This document shows, in pieces, positions 25,601 through 35,866 of a stretch of 64,000 nt of DNA. The first letter of the stretch is position 1, and each line of letters begins with the position of its first letter. The notes beneath the pieces were generated by a model. It worked only from the letters and a program-made list of their open reading frames with translations. It was not told where the DNA came from and searched no databases. The DNA is from Montifringilla adamsi (taxonomy: Eukaryota; Chordata; Aves; Passeriformes; Passeridae): NCBI GenBank assembly GCA_017590115.1, contig JAGGNK010007004.1, positions 10,352,418 through 10,416,417 on the forward strand, written 5' to 3'. A program made the translations under genes and the position numbers.

Positions 25601-28600
25601 TAAAAAATGGCAACAGAAACATGTATGACATAGAAGATGCCAAATCTTCACCATGTAAAGGTAAATAATACCATCTTTTGAATACATCTAAAGAGTCACA
25701 GTAGTGAATTTAATATTTTCACTGGTGTCATTAAGAAAACTGAATTTACATCTTGATTTAGAAGGGACCTTGTACCTATCTCATTGACAGAGATCTTTGT
25801 CTTGACAAATGAAGTCAAGAGAGGTTTCTGAGAAATAGTGTGCTGGTGTTTATGAAATTCTCAAACTTGCGGTTCAAAAAGTGTTAACAGGAACTGGAAG
25901 TAGGGAGCTCTATGATTTTGGAGTTTTTTAGGTAAAATATGTAAAGGTAGAGACCTGTTTAAGAATAGGAGTGGTGGTTGTCTGATTATAAACTATTTAA
26001 TTGTTTTTCTTTAATGTAGCGATTGTCTGGCACAAGAATTCACAAACAGCACTATCCTAGTTATTTCTTGGAAGTGTAATATTTTGTTTGCACTTTCCTT
26101 TTGAAGTTCTTTAGACTTGTAAGTTAAGTATAATTTAGCAGGGAAAAAAAAGGATAACACAAAGGAGAATTCAAGTGTATATGCTCATCTCTGCTGTTCT
26201 GCCTGCAGTTCCTTCTTCCTGTCCTTAATGTGCTTTAATTTACAGAAGTATCAGATTTTGAAACTTTGTATTTTATAGCTGCCAGTGTGATCAGCTGTGT
26301 GGAATGCACATTTAACTCAAGTCCATCTGGAAGTATAAAGGCATTGAATTCTATTCCTGTTTTGTGGGGATAGCTAAAATCTGTATCTGAGGAATTCAGC
26401 AGTTACAAGGAAATCAAGTTTGGAAAGGATGGATACAGGGAGGGGACTTTGAGTATACAAGTTTATCAAAGGTTTCCTTGTCTTTCTGGAGCCGAGTGCA
26501 GTTAGGTAGTTACAAATATTGCTTTTAGGCTTCTTCCCTAGGGATAAGAGCACTTTTAAGAGGCATTGTTGACTGAAGTGTATTAATAGTTACAAATCCC
26601 CCCTCTAGATGGAAAACCCAGCACTAGACGGGATTCCTCAGCTTCAAAGGAGGATGAATCAGAACAGATATGTTTACATCATCTGTACAGAAGTTGTGGC
26701 TTTAAAGGTAGGTTGTCTCAAGTATCAGTATAGACTGTGTCAAGTCCAGCCTGTTTTTCTGTTGCCATAAAGAGGAAATGTTAGACATCTTTCACAGAAA
26801 GGGGAAACTTTCTGTGAGTTTATGCTTATGTTTAGTTACATCTCACTGCTGTCTTGACTGCTGTAGGAAAGTGTTTGACCTGGCACACCAGACAAAGGAG
26901 ATGTTTTGTTTTGCTCTGGAATCTGCTTGTGCTGAAGATTGGCTACTCCACCTGTGTTTACCTAAGGGATTGCTGAATGATAGGAGTCACATTTCCAAAC
27001 AGGAAAGATATGAAATATACTCTGAATTCTACATTCCCCATTGCTTCTTCTAGTACTCTTCCGTTCCATCTGTCTTAGCTGTCTCCCTTTCAAAGTGTTC
27101 CAAGGTGTCCAGGAACAAGGCTGCTTTGCCAGCTTTTTTGTTGATTTTTTTTATCATCCTTTTTTTCTTGTTGTTCTTGACCTGTGTACCGAACACCTTC
27201 TCGTATGAACTGTGTGGTGCAGTTTCTCCATGACTTTCCCTGTAGTTAAGTTTCCTTTTGTTCTGCTGTGGAAATTGGCCTCGGGTTTATGCACATGTGC
27301 ACTGGTGATGTCACCTTCACTCCTGTTGAGGAGTGACTGCACACTGACACTTTGAGTAACACTTGTGATACCTGGCTCACTGCTACCATTGCTCTTCTTT
27401 GTGGGGCCTGGATCTCTTGGAGACTTACTGAAGGGCAAAGGACTTTGGGACTAAAGGAATGATGTATTTATCAAAATACATCTTTCCTTTAGTCCCTGTG
27501 TATTTATCAAAACAGGAGAAAGGTGATTATTGTTAACTGGATTGTGTTGGAAGGTGTGGGACCTAGACATGGTGTAAATAGTATGGAATAAGTGGTGGAT
27601 ACATCCCTGTTTCAGCTGGAACAGAGTTAGTTTTCTTCCTGGAAGCCAGTACAGTGCTGTGTTTCGGATTTAGTATGAGAATAAGATTGATAACAACTGA
27701 TGCTTTAGTTGTTGCTAAGTAGTACTTACCCAAAGTCAAGAATTTTTCCGCTGCCTGTGTTTTGCCAGTGAGGGGGTGCACAAGAAGCTGGGAAGGAGCA
27801 TGGCCAGGACAGCTGACCTGAACTTGCCAAAGAGCTATTCCATACCATTAGAACATCATGCTCAGCCTATAAACTGTGGGAGTTGGCTGGGAGGGGCTGA
27901 TTGCTGCTTGAGAAGGGGCTGGGCATAAGTCAGTGGGTGGTGAGCAATCGTAATGTGCATCGCTTGTATTTCTTGGGCTTTATTCCTCTCTCACTTTTTG
28001 TTAGCTTCATTATAGATATACAAGAGTGTGTATATATATATATATATGTATATATACTTACACTTGCTATATTGTACTTTGTTTCAGTTACTAAACTGTT
28101 CTGATTTCAGCCCACAGATTTACCTCTTTCCTGTTCTCCCTGTCTCACTGAAAGAAATGGGAGTAAATGGCTGTGTTGTACTGAGTTACCATCTGAAGTT
28201 AACAGGAACAGTCCTTTTCCTATCTTAAAACTAAGCACTGCTGGGCTTTGGATTTTTCCTCAGTAATACCACTTTGTGATTTAATGGTTAATCATAAATA
28301 CACTTTTTTTTCTATTTATTAAATAATAGCCTTGTAGGGGCCTGTGACCATTTTTTGTCTCTAAAACTGAGAATGATCTGTGCAATTTTAATGTGCAAAA
28401 AGAGAAACTGAACTTCTACCTAAGCCCAAAAATTCAAATGTTGCTTGCTTATGCTGAAAAATCTTGAACTATTGCTTGTAATGGTGCTGTAGGTGAACAC
28501 TTTCCTAGCTATCCTTTTGATGATTTCACCAGCTGTGTACACAGCCCTGAAATGTTGGAGTTCTCTCATAGCCTGTCAAAATAATGCATCTCCTACTTCT

Positions 28601-31600
28601 TTTTTTTTTTTTTTTAAACTTTTACAGAAAAGTGTATCAGAACCCATTTTCACTTGCCATATAGATGGCAGTACTGTCATGGTATTACCTGGAAGGACTT
28701 CGTGAATATGGAAGAAATAGAAGATGCATATTGTGACCCAAAAAATGTCAGGTATAAGCTCTTACAAAAATTTACAGTGTTTGGAGTTTGCTGTATTGTA
28801 CCAGATCTTTAGTGGCTATAAATTGCTGCAATTCTAATGTAGTCATTACATAAGTAGTTTTATTTGACATTGTTCTACTGACCTCATTTTGCATAAGATT
28901 TGCCCCTCCCTTCCCCTTTTCCCACAGTCCATATCCTGGAACTGGCAGAATACCTGGAGAGAGTGAGAGAGATATATACTCTTGGGAGCAGAGCATGTGA
29001 AGAATATGGAAATACCTTTCAGAGTTTGGAACTGTTTGTATAGCACAAACGGGCTCATACCAGTATGCCACATCCCATGCTGGAAAACTCTTTCTCTTAT
29101 GTTACAGGCTCTTTGAAGCCCTTTTTAAGTTATGTCAGTGTTCTCTTTAGAATATAGCTGGTCAGCAAGAAGAAGGCAGTGCCTGTTTTCTACTTTTTCT
29201 GTACATCTTATGTAACTCAGTAATTTAGGAGTGGGTTATGATCATAGCCTGTAGAACCAATGTGAGACATAATACTGTAATGCAAAATATGCCCAAACAC
29301 AAAATAGAGCTAGCATACAGAGCTGTGAAAAGTGCAAGGTGCACAGTACACATTGTAGTGAAAAGTGCACCTTTGTGTTCTGCTTTTGGGTGAGATTGAC
29401 TTAATTTGCAAATTTGTAGTGGGCTTCTGAATCCATGAGTAAAGCTTCACAAACAGTTCTGATTTTTTTTCCTCCTTTTTTTTTTTATAGATTTGATTGT
29501 GCTTTTACTGAAGACTTCCTTTTCCCACTCAGTATCTCTTTTCATGACATGTGCTGTGGGTTGAAAAAAGTCAGACGTCTTTCTACAGCCTCCTCTGTGA
29601 CCAAACCCCCTCACTTCATCCTTACAACAGAATGGATCTGGTACTGGAAAGATGAATATGGCACGTGGCAGGAGTATGGAAAACAAGTAAGTGTGGAGAA
29701 ATGGAGAGACTCCTAACTCTGTGTGAGAAGTGAAGAACTACTGAAAAGTGCACAGTGCTTATATCCTCCCCCTCTTTTGTCACCCTCTTCCTCTCACTTG
29801 TACTGGACAGATGGACATTAAAGGCCTAATGGGGTCTTTTCCCTGTGATTTTGATTGGTTCAGGTAGGGGACTGCTCATTGGTGAGTCACAAATATTATC
29901 AACAGATAACTATTCAGTGAGTCTTGTCAGATAGGATCACAGTAATTTTTTCTGTTGCTTCTGAGAAAAGCCTCCTCTAGTACTCTGCCATCTTGCTTGG
30001 TGTAGTTGGTGTATGTGTCACTCTAAATCAAGGATTTCTCATATGCTGATATATCTTGCAGCCACCATATATAAGAGAGTTGGTGGTTTTTAGACTTGCT
30101 TGTCTATAACAGACCAGGAGAAACTTTTTTTTTCTCTCTATTTTTGGCATGATAGGATGATCTTCATGCAGCTGCTACTGTCTCCAGTGATGACCTGGAG
30201 AAAGCTTATTTGGCTGAAAGCTCTCCAAAGATGACCTTCAAAGCTGGAAGACATGAATATGAAATAAATTTTGTGTGTAGGTTGCATTTGCTTTTTCTGT
30301 TTTGTCCCTCCCTCCCAGATATCTTGTGGTTCTGAACTACCTTATTACAGGAGATAGAAGAGAGAAGTTTGGACTTTGAATTGCAGTGCTTAGAGACAGA
30401 GTTTCTATCAAAGTCCTCAAGATAAGAGCTGTTCACATAAGCAAAGTGGCATTCTATTCTTTCAAAGCTTTTATTTTTGAGGAGTTCTTGTGCTGGGTTT
30501 CAAAATCTCTGTCAGAATGTCCAAGTTTGACACTGGTGCTGGCACTAACACAAATGGTGAGGAACTTTGAGAAGACTTGACAAGCCAGCTTCTGCTCTAC
30601 TTTAATCACTGGTTTGCAGAAAAAAAAACACCTGGACAATGTGTATGGTCCAGACAATCCTTAGGATTGCAAGATTTTTGCACATATTTTCTTTTCATTC
30701 TGTCTGGAAAGGCCGAGAAAATACCTTGACTATGTCAGAGTAGGAAGGAATGTTTCCCAACAGTTCAGGAAACATAAGCCACTTGTGATGGCACTGTCCT
30801 TTCTGAGCTGTTGCTTTTCCTGGCATCCTTTTCAGAAATTATGTAGAACAGTGGTGGGAATCAGCCTGCCTGGACTGTCAGTTTGATGTAGTTGTTTTTG
30901 ATCCAGCTTTTCATTACTGTCTCATTCTGCATGAAAAAAGGCCAAACACAAAAACCCCAAACCAAAAAACCAGAAAGGACATGTTACCTGTTGTTTGTGA
31001 TTCAATCAAAAGCAATCCTGGGAAAACTTGGCCAGCTTAGAAGTGAAAATTGCATAATGAATCAATCCCTTTTCTGAGGTTTGGGCTTTTATATATGCAG
31101 TGTAGATGTCTTTCAGAACTTAATTTCTAGGCTTGGTGGTGTCAAGAGGTTTTTTTGTTTGTTTTCCTGTGTATCTTGCTCTGAAGATGAGGCCTCATTG
31201 TCCTGGCTGGTACTGACTCTTAATTGAAACTCTGCAGTAGCTGCAGAGTTTCCAAGATCCAGAAGGAATGCCTCTAAAATTCAGGTGACTTATTTCTTTT
31301 GGTGGCCATTAAAAATAAATGGTTTGTGATAGATGTTGGGTTGTGTTTACAGGATTTGAAATCTACAACTAAATGTAGGAAAAAAGTATCTCGGTTGCAA
31401 AATGAGGAGGAGGGAGCCTTTTTGTCTATGTTTTTGACACAACAACCTAGTTACAAATGTGGCTGCAGTGTGAAGGGTTTCAGAAACATCTTTGATTGTT
31501 CATGGGATTTTGTTTGGGTTTTTTTTTTTTTCCCAGCCATGATGCAGAAAAACCTTCGCTACAAAACAGAGAGGAAGATTTGCAGAAGACCTAAATTTGT

Positions 31601-34600
31601 ATCACAGGCAGAGGTGGAAAAGATAAAAGCCAGGTAAACCACAGCTGCTCATTCTGAGGTGATGGGTTTAGTGCTTAGTAAATGCTGAATCCTCCATGGG
31701 TGCAAGTAGGGTGAAGGAGTAGCTGTTAAGGCAATTGTGAAAGGCATGGAGAGGGAAAGGGATATACCTTTCCTACAGCCATGTCTGGCCAGGACAGTGT
31801 TGCAGCCTGGCCAGCAGTTTTCAATCAACTCACGAACCTCTGTGGTGAAGAAAATTTGGGCTTGGTCACAGGAAGTGTGGAAATGTAGGAAATAATTCAA
31901 CATGTAGTAGTGCATTTGTGTGTACTAGCTCTTTCTGAGATGAGTAATTTTCAAAGCTAAGTGCAAGTTCAGAAAAATTCTTTTGAGAGCAGCCAGACAA
32001 TCTGAAAGGAAAGCAGTAGTTGTTACAGGTAGAGTAAAAGGTGGGAGCCTGCAAGGAGATAGAGTTGCATGTAACAGCCAATTTTTGCACATTCCCTTGC
32101 AGCACACAGTCCTTGCTTAAATACTGAAAAGAGCAACTAAACACACTAATTAAAATTGGGGTGTAAGTACAGGGGAGGTTTGTATCTATCCTGTTTCAGT
32201 CGTACTGATGTGATACTGGATGCATTTCTATTTATCTCCCCTGGTGCAGTAGAGCTTCTATATATACATTCAGCTCTGCAAGAGAAATCCTTGTGTGTTT
32301 AGTTTAGAGTATATATTTCTTTTTTTCTCATTTGGCTTCTTGCTTTCTGACATAAGTCTTGACACGACGACTTGGAACAAATATTTTCTTGTGCTGAACA
32401 GAAATGACAGTTCTGAAATATTTTTTAATATGTTCTCTTGCCTATATTCTCCCTAAGCTTGACAAAAATGTTAGTAAAATATGTACATAAAATGTCATGT
32501 TTAGTTTTATTTTAATTGTCTATTTGTAATGTCTTATAATCTACAGGGGTGTTAAACATACAGAAGGGTTTAAGAACATTCCAGCTCACTGGGACAAATC
32601 TGCCCTGCCTGAACTGGGATTCAAGGTTTGGAGCTTTTTAGTTTTTTCTTTCTGTCAGTTTTGTCATGTAAGGTTTGCTCCATTGCAAGTTCAGTGTTTC
32701 TTATGGCTTTGTAAATGACTGTTTCTATATAGCATAGTACAGAGGTAAATTTAAACCTGATACCACACTGGGCAGACCTGCAGGTGAAACTAGACCCAAA
32801 TTTAAACAAATGGTGGCAGTAAAACTGTGGCAGCAGGGACTTTCACTGCTACTATTAATCGCTGGCTTGGCAAATTTGCTGTGTTAACAAGACTGATACT
32901 GGTGCCCAAAATACAGTTTTAAAGTCCCAACCTGTGCTGAAAGCATCAGAGGTAAATGATGCCTCTGAACTTCAGAGCAGCCATTCCCTTAGCTGTAGGC
33001 TGTTGCAGGGAGAGCTGCTGAAACCAGGGGAGTTCACAGAATGGTTGGGCTTGGAAGAGGAGATCACAGAAACCAACTCCCCTGCTAAAGTAGGCTCACC
33101 TAGAGGAGGTCACACAGGATTGTGTCCAGGTAGGTTTTGAATATCTCCAGAGAGACTCCACAACTTGCCAGGGCAGCTTGTTCAGGATGGGATCTTTTAT
33201 TATTACATTTACAATTATTTTATTCATTCCAGTGGAGTAAACTTGTTTACCTTTGTAATGCACAGGTGTGGCATAATACAGGTGTGGCATACCTTCTCTG
33301 ACTTCCTATCTACTTCCACCAGCTCCTCTGTCGACTCTAGTAACTGTACTACAGAAAAGATGTTATCTGATGCCCAAAATCACTAACTTGCAAAACGTAA
33401 ATCCTCAACAAGTTGTCACTAAGAAATAAGACTAATATTGACATTTTTTATGTTCCTGTGAAAATGTGCAAGTAAGCTTTGCTTGCTTTCAGAACTGTCA
33501 TGTAAGGAACTGATTTTTAGTAGTGTTACCATGCTTTTCCCTAAAAGTGTTCGAATAAAGCCTTTCCAATTGATTTAGAAACATGGCAGGCAGTGCAGCA
33601 TGTGTTCACTGGCTGTAGGAAGTATAAACTAAAAAGATCCTCTGGTTTTCTGCAACATAAATTCTCAATTCCTTATTTATTTATGTGCTCATTTCTGCTA
33701 TGCATTTAGATACTGTTTGATGCATGCAAATATATCTTGACCCAGATATTAAGAAGGATTGAGTGGCTGCACAAAAGCATGTAAAAGTAACTTTTCAACT
33801 TTTCCTTGCAGTTGATTGAACTTGACTGTTCTTCTGAAGAATACAAGAAAGTCAAAGTGGACTTTCAGCGCACAATGCCCAAAGCAGCTATTAAAAAGAT
33901 TTGTAGAGTTCAGAACCCATCCCTCTGGGAACTGTACCAATGGTAAGTGTAAAACACTGCTCTGGGATGTATGCATAGTGTTGTTTCTGCAGTTAGCTGT
34001 ATGTGCTGTGCTAAAGATAGAACACACATTCCTGAAATGCCTCTGCTACCACTCTCCCACTGAAACACCTACCTAGTATCAACATTTAGATAGAGAGGTA
34101 TCAACAAACCCAAAGCTCAGTCAAGACACAGAACTTAGAACAGCCAGATTCAGGGCTGTGAGGGAGGAATCCTTGCTCCTGACTTCTGCCAGGCCTGTGT
34201 CCATGACAGCTTCATTCCAGTGAAACCTTGAAGCTGGTAATGAGTCACATTTAGCACAATGTTTTGCAGCTGGTCAAAACTGAAACAGCCTTCAAAATTA
34301 AATGAAACTCATGGAGGGCAAGCCTTAATATAAACTCCTGTGTTCAGGGAAGAAAAATAATGCTGAGATTCCTCCCTCTCTCTTCAAAGGCAGTGAATGA
34401 AAGAAAACATTTGTAGTAAAGCATTTATGTATAATATGAAAGCATATTTGTATGCCTAAATTAGGCCCTAAAGATTTTCAGAATATACTCTGAATAAAAT
34501 TGATTCTGAGTGGCTGGAACCTGTGGGGACAGCCACTGTGGAACTGCAAAGATTCTGCTTCTCATTGCAGGCAGAAGGACCTAATGCAGAAGAGCAATGG

Positions 34601-35866
34601 TGGAAAGGCTGCAGATGAGCGATTTTTATTTCATGGGACCAGTAAAAAAGACATTGATGCCATCTGTCAGCAAAACTTTGACTGGAGAATCTGTGGCCTT
34701 CATGGGACAGTCTACGGCAAAGGTTGTTTTTCAGCTCTTTCAGTAATCCTAGACTTGCTAAAAAGCTCTCAGTACTCACTGCAGAGGGGTAAACTTTACA
34801 AGGTGGTACTTGGCCAGTCCTGGGCTTCTCTGTGTCATGATGTGGGCAACAGAGCTGAGTTTCATAAGGGTCATTTGGAGCTAAGGCACTCCAAGAGGCC
34901 TTGATCTCTGCTCTCCTAAGTACTTGCAAGAAAAGACAAACTTAGGTCAGTTGTAGGGATGGTTTCTGCTAGACTTCAGGCTTAGTGCTGAAACTGTTCC
35001 AGTTTCTCCCAACTCCTACAGAAAAGCATCCTGGCTTTTATTTTTTCCCCAAGAATCTACATGTCATTCTGGTTACAGATTTTTGCCTTGTTAGCAGATT
35101 ATATCCTTCTATATTGTCCTATGTACAGGAAATTACCCGAACATCGAGTGGAATAGCTGAGACAGGCTGACTGGTTGACTACACACCTTTCTGCTTCAAT
35201 ACTTTGTAACTCTCAGAAATGTTAGAGAATCACAGTGTATTTTGAGCATGGAAGGGACCACAAGGATCAAGTCCATCTGTGCTGATGAATATTAGTAGTC
35301 TCTGCCAGGATAGGAAATGTGGTGGTAGTGGGGGAGGTGGGAGGCTAGGGTCAGGAGGAAATCTTTTAGAAGATTATGATGTTTTAAACATTGGTTTTTA
35401 ATATGTGTGCTGTGAAAACTAAAAAGGATGTAGTGGTTTGTTTCCACTAAGAGAGACATAGAGGACAAGTGAAGGCTTTGGAAAGGCTGGTCATGAATTG
35501 CATAATGGATTTGTTTATTAATTCATTTTCACACAGTATCACTTTGTTTCTGCCATTTCAGTGTCTTATAAACTCTGTCTTGGTATCTCTTCTGCAGGAA
35601 GCTATTTTGCAAGGGATGCATCTTATTCTGACAACTACTGTGGGGCAGACTCAAACACCAAGACCATGTTTCTGGCACGAGTGCTGGTGGGGGAGTTCAC
35701 TCTTGGTAGTTCTCATTATGTTCGGCCTCCCATGAAGGACAGCCAAAAATTCTATGACAGTTGTGTGAATAACTCTTCAAACCCTTCTATCTTTGTCATC
35801 TTTGAGAAGCAGCAGATTTATCCAGAGTATCTCATAGAATACCAGGCATCTGCAAGACTTCTATAG
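22303..35866 (+). CDS. PARP12: PARP12, zinc-finger mono-ADP-ribosyltransferase (complete, 12 exons)
   Basis: Joining the 12 exons listed separately gives 2016 nt, 671 residues plus stop, with every junction in phase; human PARP12 is about 700 residues. Domains in order: an N-terminal winged-helix-like segment (about 1-70); five CCCH fingers with ligands C75/C82/C86/H90, C92/C100/C109/H113, C153/C166/C172/H176, C178/C186/C192/H196 and C271/C279/C285/H289; WWE-type segments (about 290-325 and 370-455, with W372, W374, W376 and W383); and a C-terminal ART domain (about 460-671). The catalytic triad reads H553 (LFHGTS), Y585 (GSYFARD) and I647 (SIFVIF), that is H-Y-I, which in this family means mono- rather than poly-ADP-ribosylation. 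PARP12 is interferon-induced, binds RNA or poly-ADP-ribose, acts at stress granules and Golgi, and restricts virus translation (family knowledge). The ATG has a good context (GCCATGG). Oddity: a 10-residue tandem duplication at 225-244. The relative ZC3HAV1 was considered, but the WWE and triad match PARP12 better. Confidence 0.97.
22871..23305. repeat. Minisatellite, eight units of 51-56 bp, in PARP12 intron 1
   Basis: Eight head-to-tail units each begin AGAGCTGAGT or AGAGCTCAGT and contain CCCTGAGCTG..GGACCCTGGG. Starts are at 22871, 22927, 22983, 23036, 23092, 23145, 23201 and 23255. Units 1, 4 and 6 (56 bp) are identical, and units 3 and 5 (53 bp) are identical. The pair 3+4 is therefore repeated exactly as 5+6, a 109-bp higher-order repeat. 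Units 7 and 8 are more diverged. The array starts about 250 bases after exon 1. Open frames through it are repeat translations, not a gene. Confidence 0.95.
23613..23748 (+). CDS. PARP12: PARP12 exon 2
   Basis: 136 nt completing codon 106 and running to residue 151. It finishes the second CCCH finger (GCRFVHSF) and the conserved NLNHDELCQLLLQNDPSLLPE segment, split here as NLNHDELCQLL and LQNDPSLLPE. Acceptor GTTCTAG|GAAGG; donor CAGAG|GTGAGT. Confidence 0.96.
23895..24268 (-). mobile_element. ERV LTR fragment (minus) in PARP12 intron 2
   Basis: Starts TGTGGTGGGTTGACCCTAGC, the reverse-complement end of a common songbird LTR type. It continues with the CAGACTGATACCCAATAAGTC block and, after a T25 run, GTGGCACGGAATATTG, a diverged form of the usual 'TATGGAATATCCC' word of these LTRs. 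It has no coding capacity. Identified from memory of avian LTR consensus sequences; subfamily not determined. Confidence 0.65.
24191..24215. repeat. T25 homopolymer
   Basis: An uninterrupted run of 25 T inside the LTR-rich part of PARP12 intron 2. Expect length polymorphism and assembly uncertainty. Confidence 0.9.
24277..24745 (+). mobile_element. ERV solo LTR (plus) in PARP12 intron 2
   Basis: Begins TTTTGGCTGGAATAGAGTTAA and runs through the typical 'GACAGCTGACCCAAACTG' and 'CATTGTGCATCGCTTG' blocks. These are followed by an ATTAAA poly(A) signal at 24687-24692 and TTTATCTCAGCCC. The end (GGGAGTGAGTGAGAGGCTGT) is truncated where the next LTR piece begins. It is in sense orientation to PARP12, so its signal could in principle cause early polyadenylation. 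No internal retroviral region is present. Confidence 0.8.
24747..24956 (+). mobile_element. ERV LTR 5' fragment (plus), second copy
   Basis: Begins CTGTTCTGGGTTCAGCTGAG followed by ATAGAGTTAATTTTC, the same LTR start as the preceding copy. It carries on to GACAGCTGACCCAAACAG and stops abruptly. It directly abuts an inverted piece of the same family. Confidence 0.75.
24957..25054 (-). mobile_element. ERV LTR 5' fragment (minus), inverted
   Basis: Read on the minus strand this begins GGTACTGAATCTGGCTGGGA and continues into GGAGTTAACTTTTTTC and GTGACCAAAACAGTGCTGATAACAC. That is the first ~100 bases of the same LTR family, in the opposite orientation to the copy just before it. Confidence 0.7.
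25366..25660 (+). CDS. PARP12: PARP12 exon 3
   Basis: 295 nt, residues 152-249. It carries the third and fourth CCCH fingers and the linker after them. Acceptor TTCCCAAG|GTCTGC; donor TAAAG|GTAAAT. The linker contains two copies of RNMYDI (residues 225-230 and 235-240) within an in-frame 30-bp period duplication at 25585-25644. Confidence 0.96.
25585..25644 (+). repeat. PARP12: In-frame 30-bp tandem duplication inside exon 3
   Basis: The 18-base word AGAAACATGTATGACATA occurs at 25585-25602 and again at 25615-25632. The 12 bases after each copy have diverged (KNGN versus EDAK at the protein level). It adds ten residues to the linker between finger 4 and finger 5. Human PARP12 has a single RNAHDIKN-type segment at this place, from memory. 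Confidence 0.85.
26609..26707 (+). CDS. PARP12: PARP12 exon 4
   Basis: 99 nt, residues 250-282 plus one base. It encodes a Ser/Glu-rich linker and the start of the fifth CCCH finger (QICLHHLYRSCGFK). Acceptor CCCTCTAG|ATGGA; donor AAAG|GTAGGT. Confidence 0.95.
27605..28130 (+). mobile_element. ERV solo LTR (plus) in PARP12 intron 4
   Basis: Starts TTTCAGCTGGAACAGAGTTAG and keeps the order of blocks of the intron-2 LTR: GCTAAGTAGTACTTA, GGACAGCTGACCTGAAC, CATTAGAACATCATGCTCAG, TATAAACTGTGGG (TATA-like) and TAATGTGCATCGCTTG. A TA microsatellite interrupts the 3' part. The poly(A)-signal position is mutated to ACTAAACTG. Sense to PARP12. Borders are approximate. Confidence 0.8.
28028..28057. 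repeat. (TA)n microsatellite
   Basis: A TATATATA run with one TG interruption, inside the 3' part of the intron-4 LTR. Confidence 0.9.
28628..28751 (+). CDS. PARP12: PARP12 exon 5
   Basis: 124 nt, codons 283-323 with two bases of 324. It closes the fifth finger (EKCIRTH) and begins the WWE segment (HLPYRWQYCHGITWKDF ... EIEDAYCDP). The acceptor follows an 18-base T run (TTTTACAG|AAAAG). Donor TCAG|GTATAA. Confidence 0.95.
29491..29686 (+). CDS. PARP12: PARP12 exon 6
   Basis: 196 nt, residues 324-389. It includes the strongly conserved RRLSTASSVTKPPHFILTTE segment and the WWE core WIWYWKDEYGTWQEYG. Acceptor TTTATAG|ATTTG; donor CAA|GTAAGT. Confidence 0.96.
30156..30276 (+). CDS. PARP12: PARP12 exon 7
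   Basis: 121 nt, residues 390-429 plus one base. WWE domain continuation (VSSDDLEKAYLAES and FKAGRHEYEINF). Acceptor CATGATAG|GATGA; donor GTGT|GTAGGT. Confidence 0.94.
31537..31633 (+). CDS. PARP12: PARP12 exon 8
   Basis: 97 nt completing codon 430 and running to two bases of codon 462. It encodes MMQKNLRYKTERKICRRPKF, the end of the WWE region. Acceptor TTTCCCAG|CCATG; donor CCAG|GTAAAC. Confidence 0.95.
32547..32625 (+). CDS. PARP12: PARP12 exon 9
   Basis: 79 nt, codons 462-488. It encodes the linker into the ART domain (FKNIPAHWDKSALPELGFK). Acceptor ATCTACAG|GGGTG. The donor AAG|GTTTGG is non-optimal at +3 and +4 but keeps G at +5. Confidence 0.93.
33035..33190 (-). mobile_element. CR1 LINE 3' fragment (minus) in PARP12 intron 9
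   Basis: The plus strand reads TCACAGAATGGTTGGGCTTG and continues through CCTAGAGGAGGTCACACAGG, GTGTCCAGGTAGGTTTTGAA and CTCCAGAGAGACTCCACAAC. That is the well-known reverse complement of the avian CR1 3' end. The match is long and collinear with the consensus as I know it. Confidence 0.85.
33812..33942 (+). CDS. PARP12: PARP12 exon 10
   Basis: 131 nt, codons 489-531 plus two bases. First part of the ART fold (IELDCSSEEYKKV, KKICRVQNPSLWELYQ). Acceptor TCCTTGCAG|TTGAT; donor AATG|GTAAGT. Confidence 0.96.
34571..34722 (+). CDS. PARP12: PARP12 exon 11 (catalytic His)
   Basis: 152 nt, residues 532-582 plus one base. It contains the NAD-binding H553 in RFLFHGTSKKDIDAICQQNF and the HGTVYGK turn. 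Acceptor CATTGCAG|GCAGA. The donor AAAG|GTTGTT is weak: it keeps GT but has neither A at +3 nor G at +5. The frame stays open through to a stop at 34904 if the donor is skipped. Confidence 0.95.
35222..35300 (-). mobile_element. CR1 3' end fragment (minus) in PARP12 intron 11
   Basis: GAATCACAGTGTATTTTGAG followed by CATGGAAGGGACCACAAGGA resembles the reverse complement of the CR1 tail ('AATCACAGAAT..TTTGGGTTGGAAGGGACC'). It is short and diverged. Confidence 0.6.
35598..35866 (+). CDS. PARP12: PARP12 exon 12 (catalytic Tyr and Ile, stop)
   Basis: 269 nt, residues 583-671 and TAG. It contains Y585 (GSYFARDASYS), TMFLARVLVGEF, the YVRPP loop, FYDSCVNN and I647 in NPSIFVIF, then QIYPEYLIEY near the end. 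Acceptor CTTCTGCAG|GAAGC. Confidence 0.97.

Noticed and set aside
34468..34929. 153-codon minus-strand frame
   Set aside because: It is antisense to PARP12 exon 11, whose catalytic His motif fixes the coding strand.
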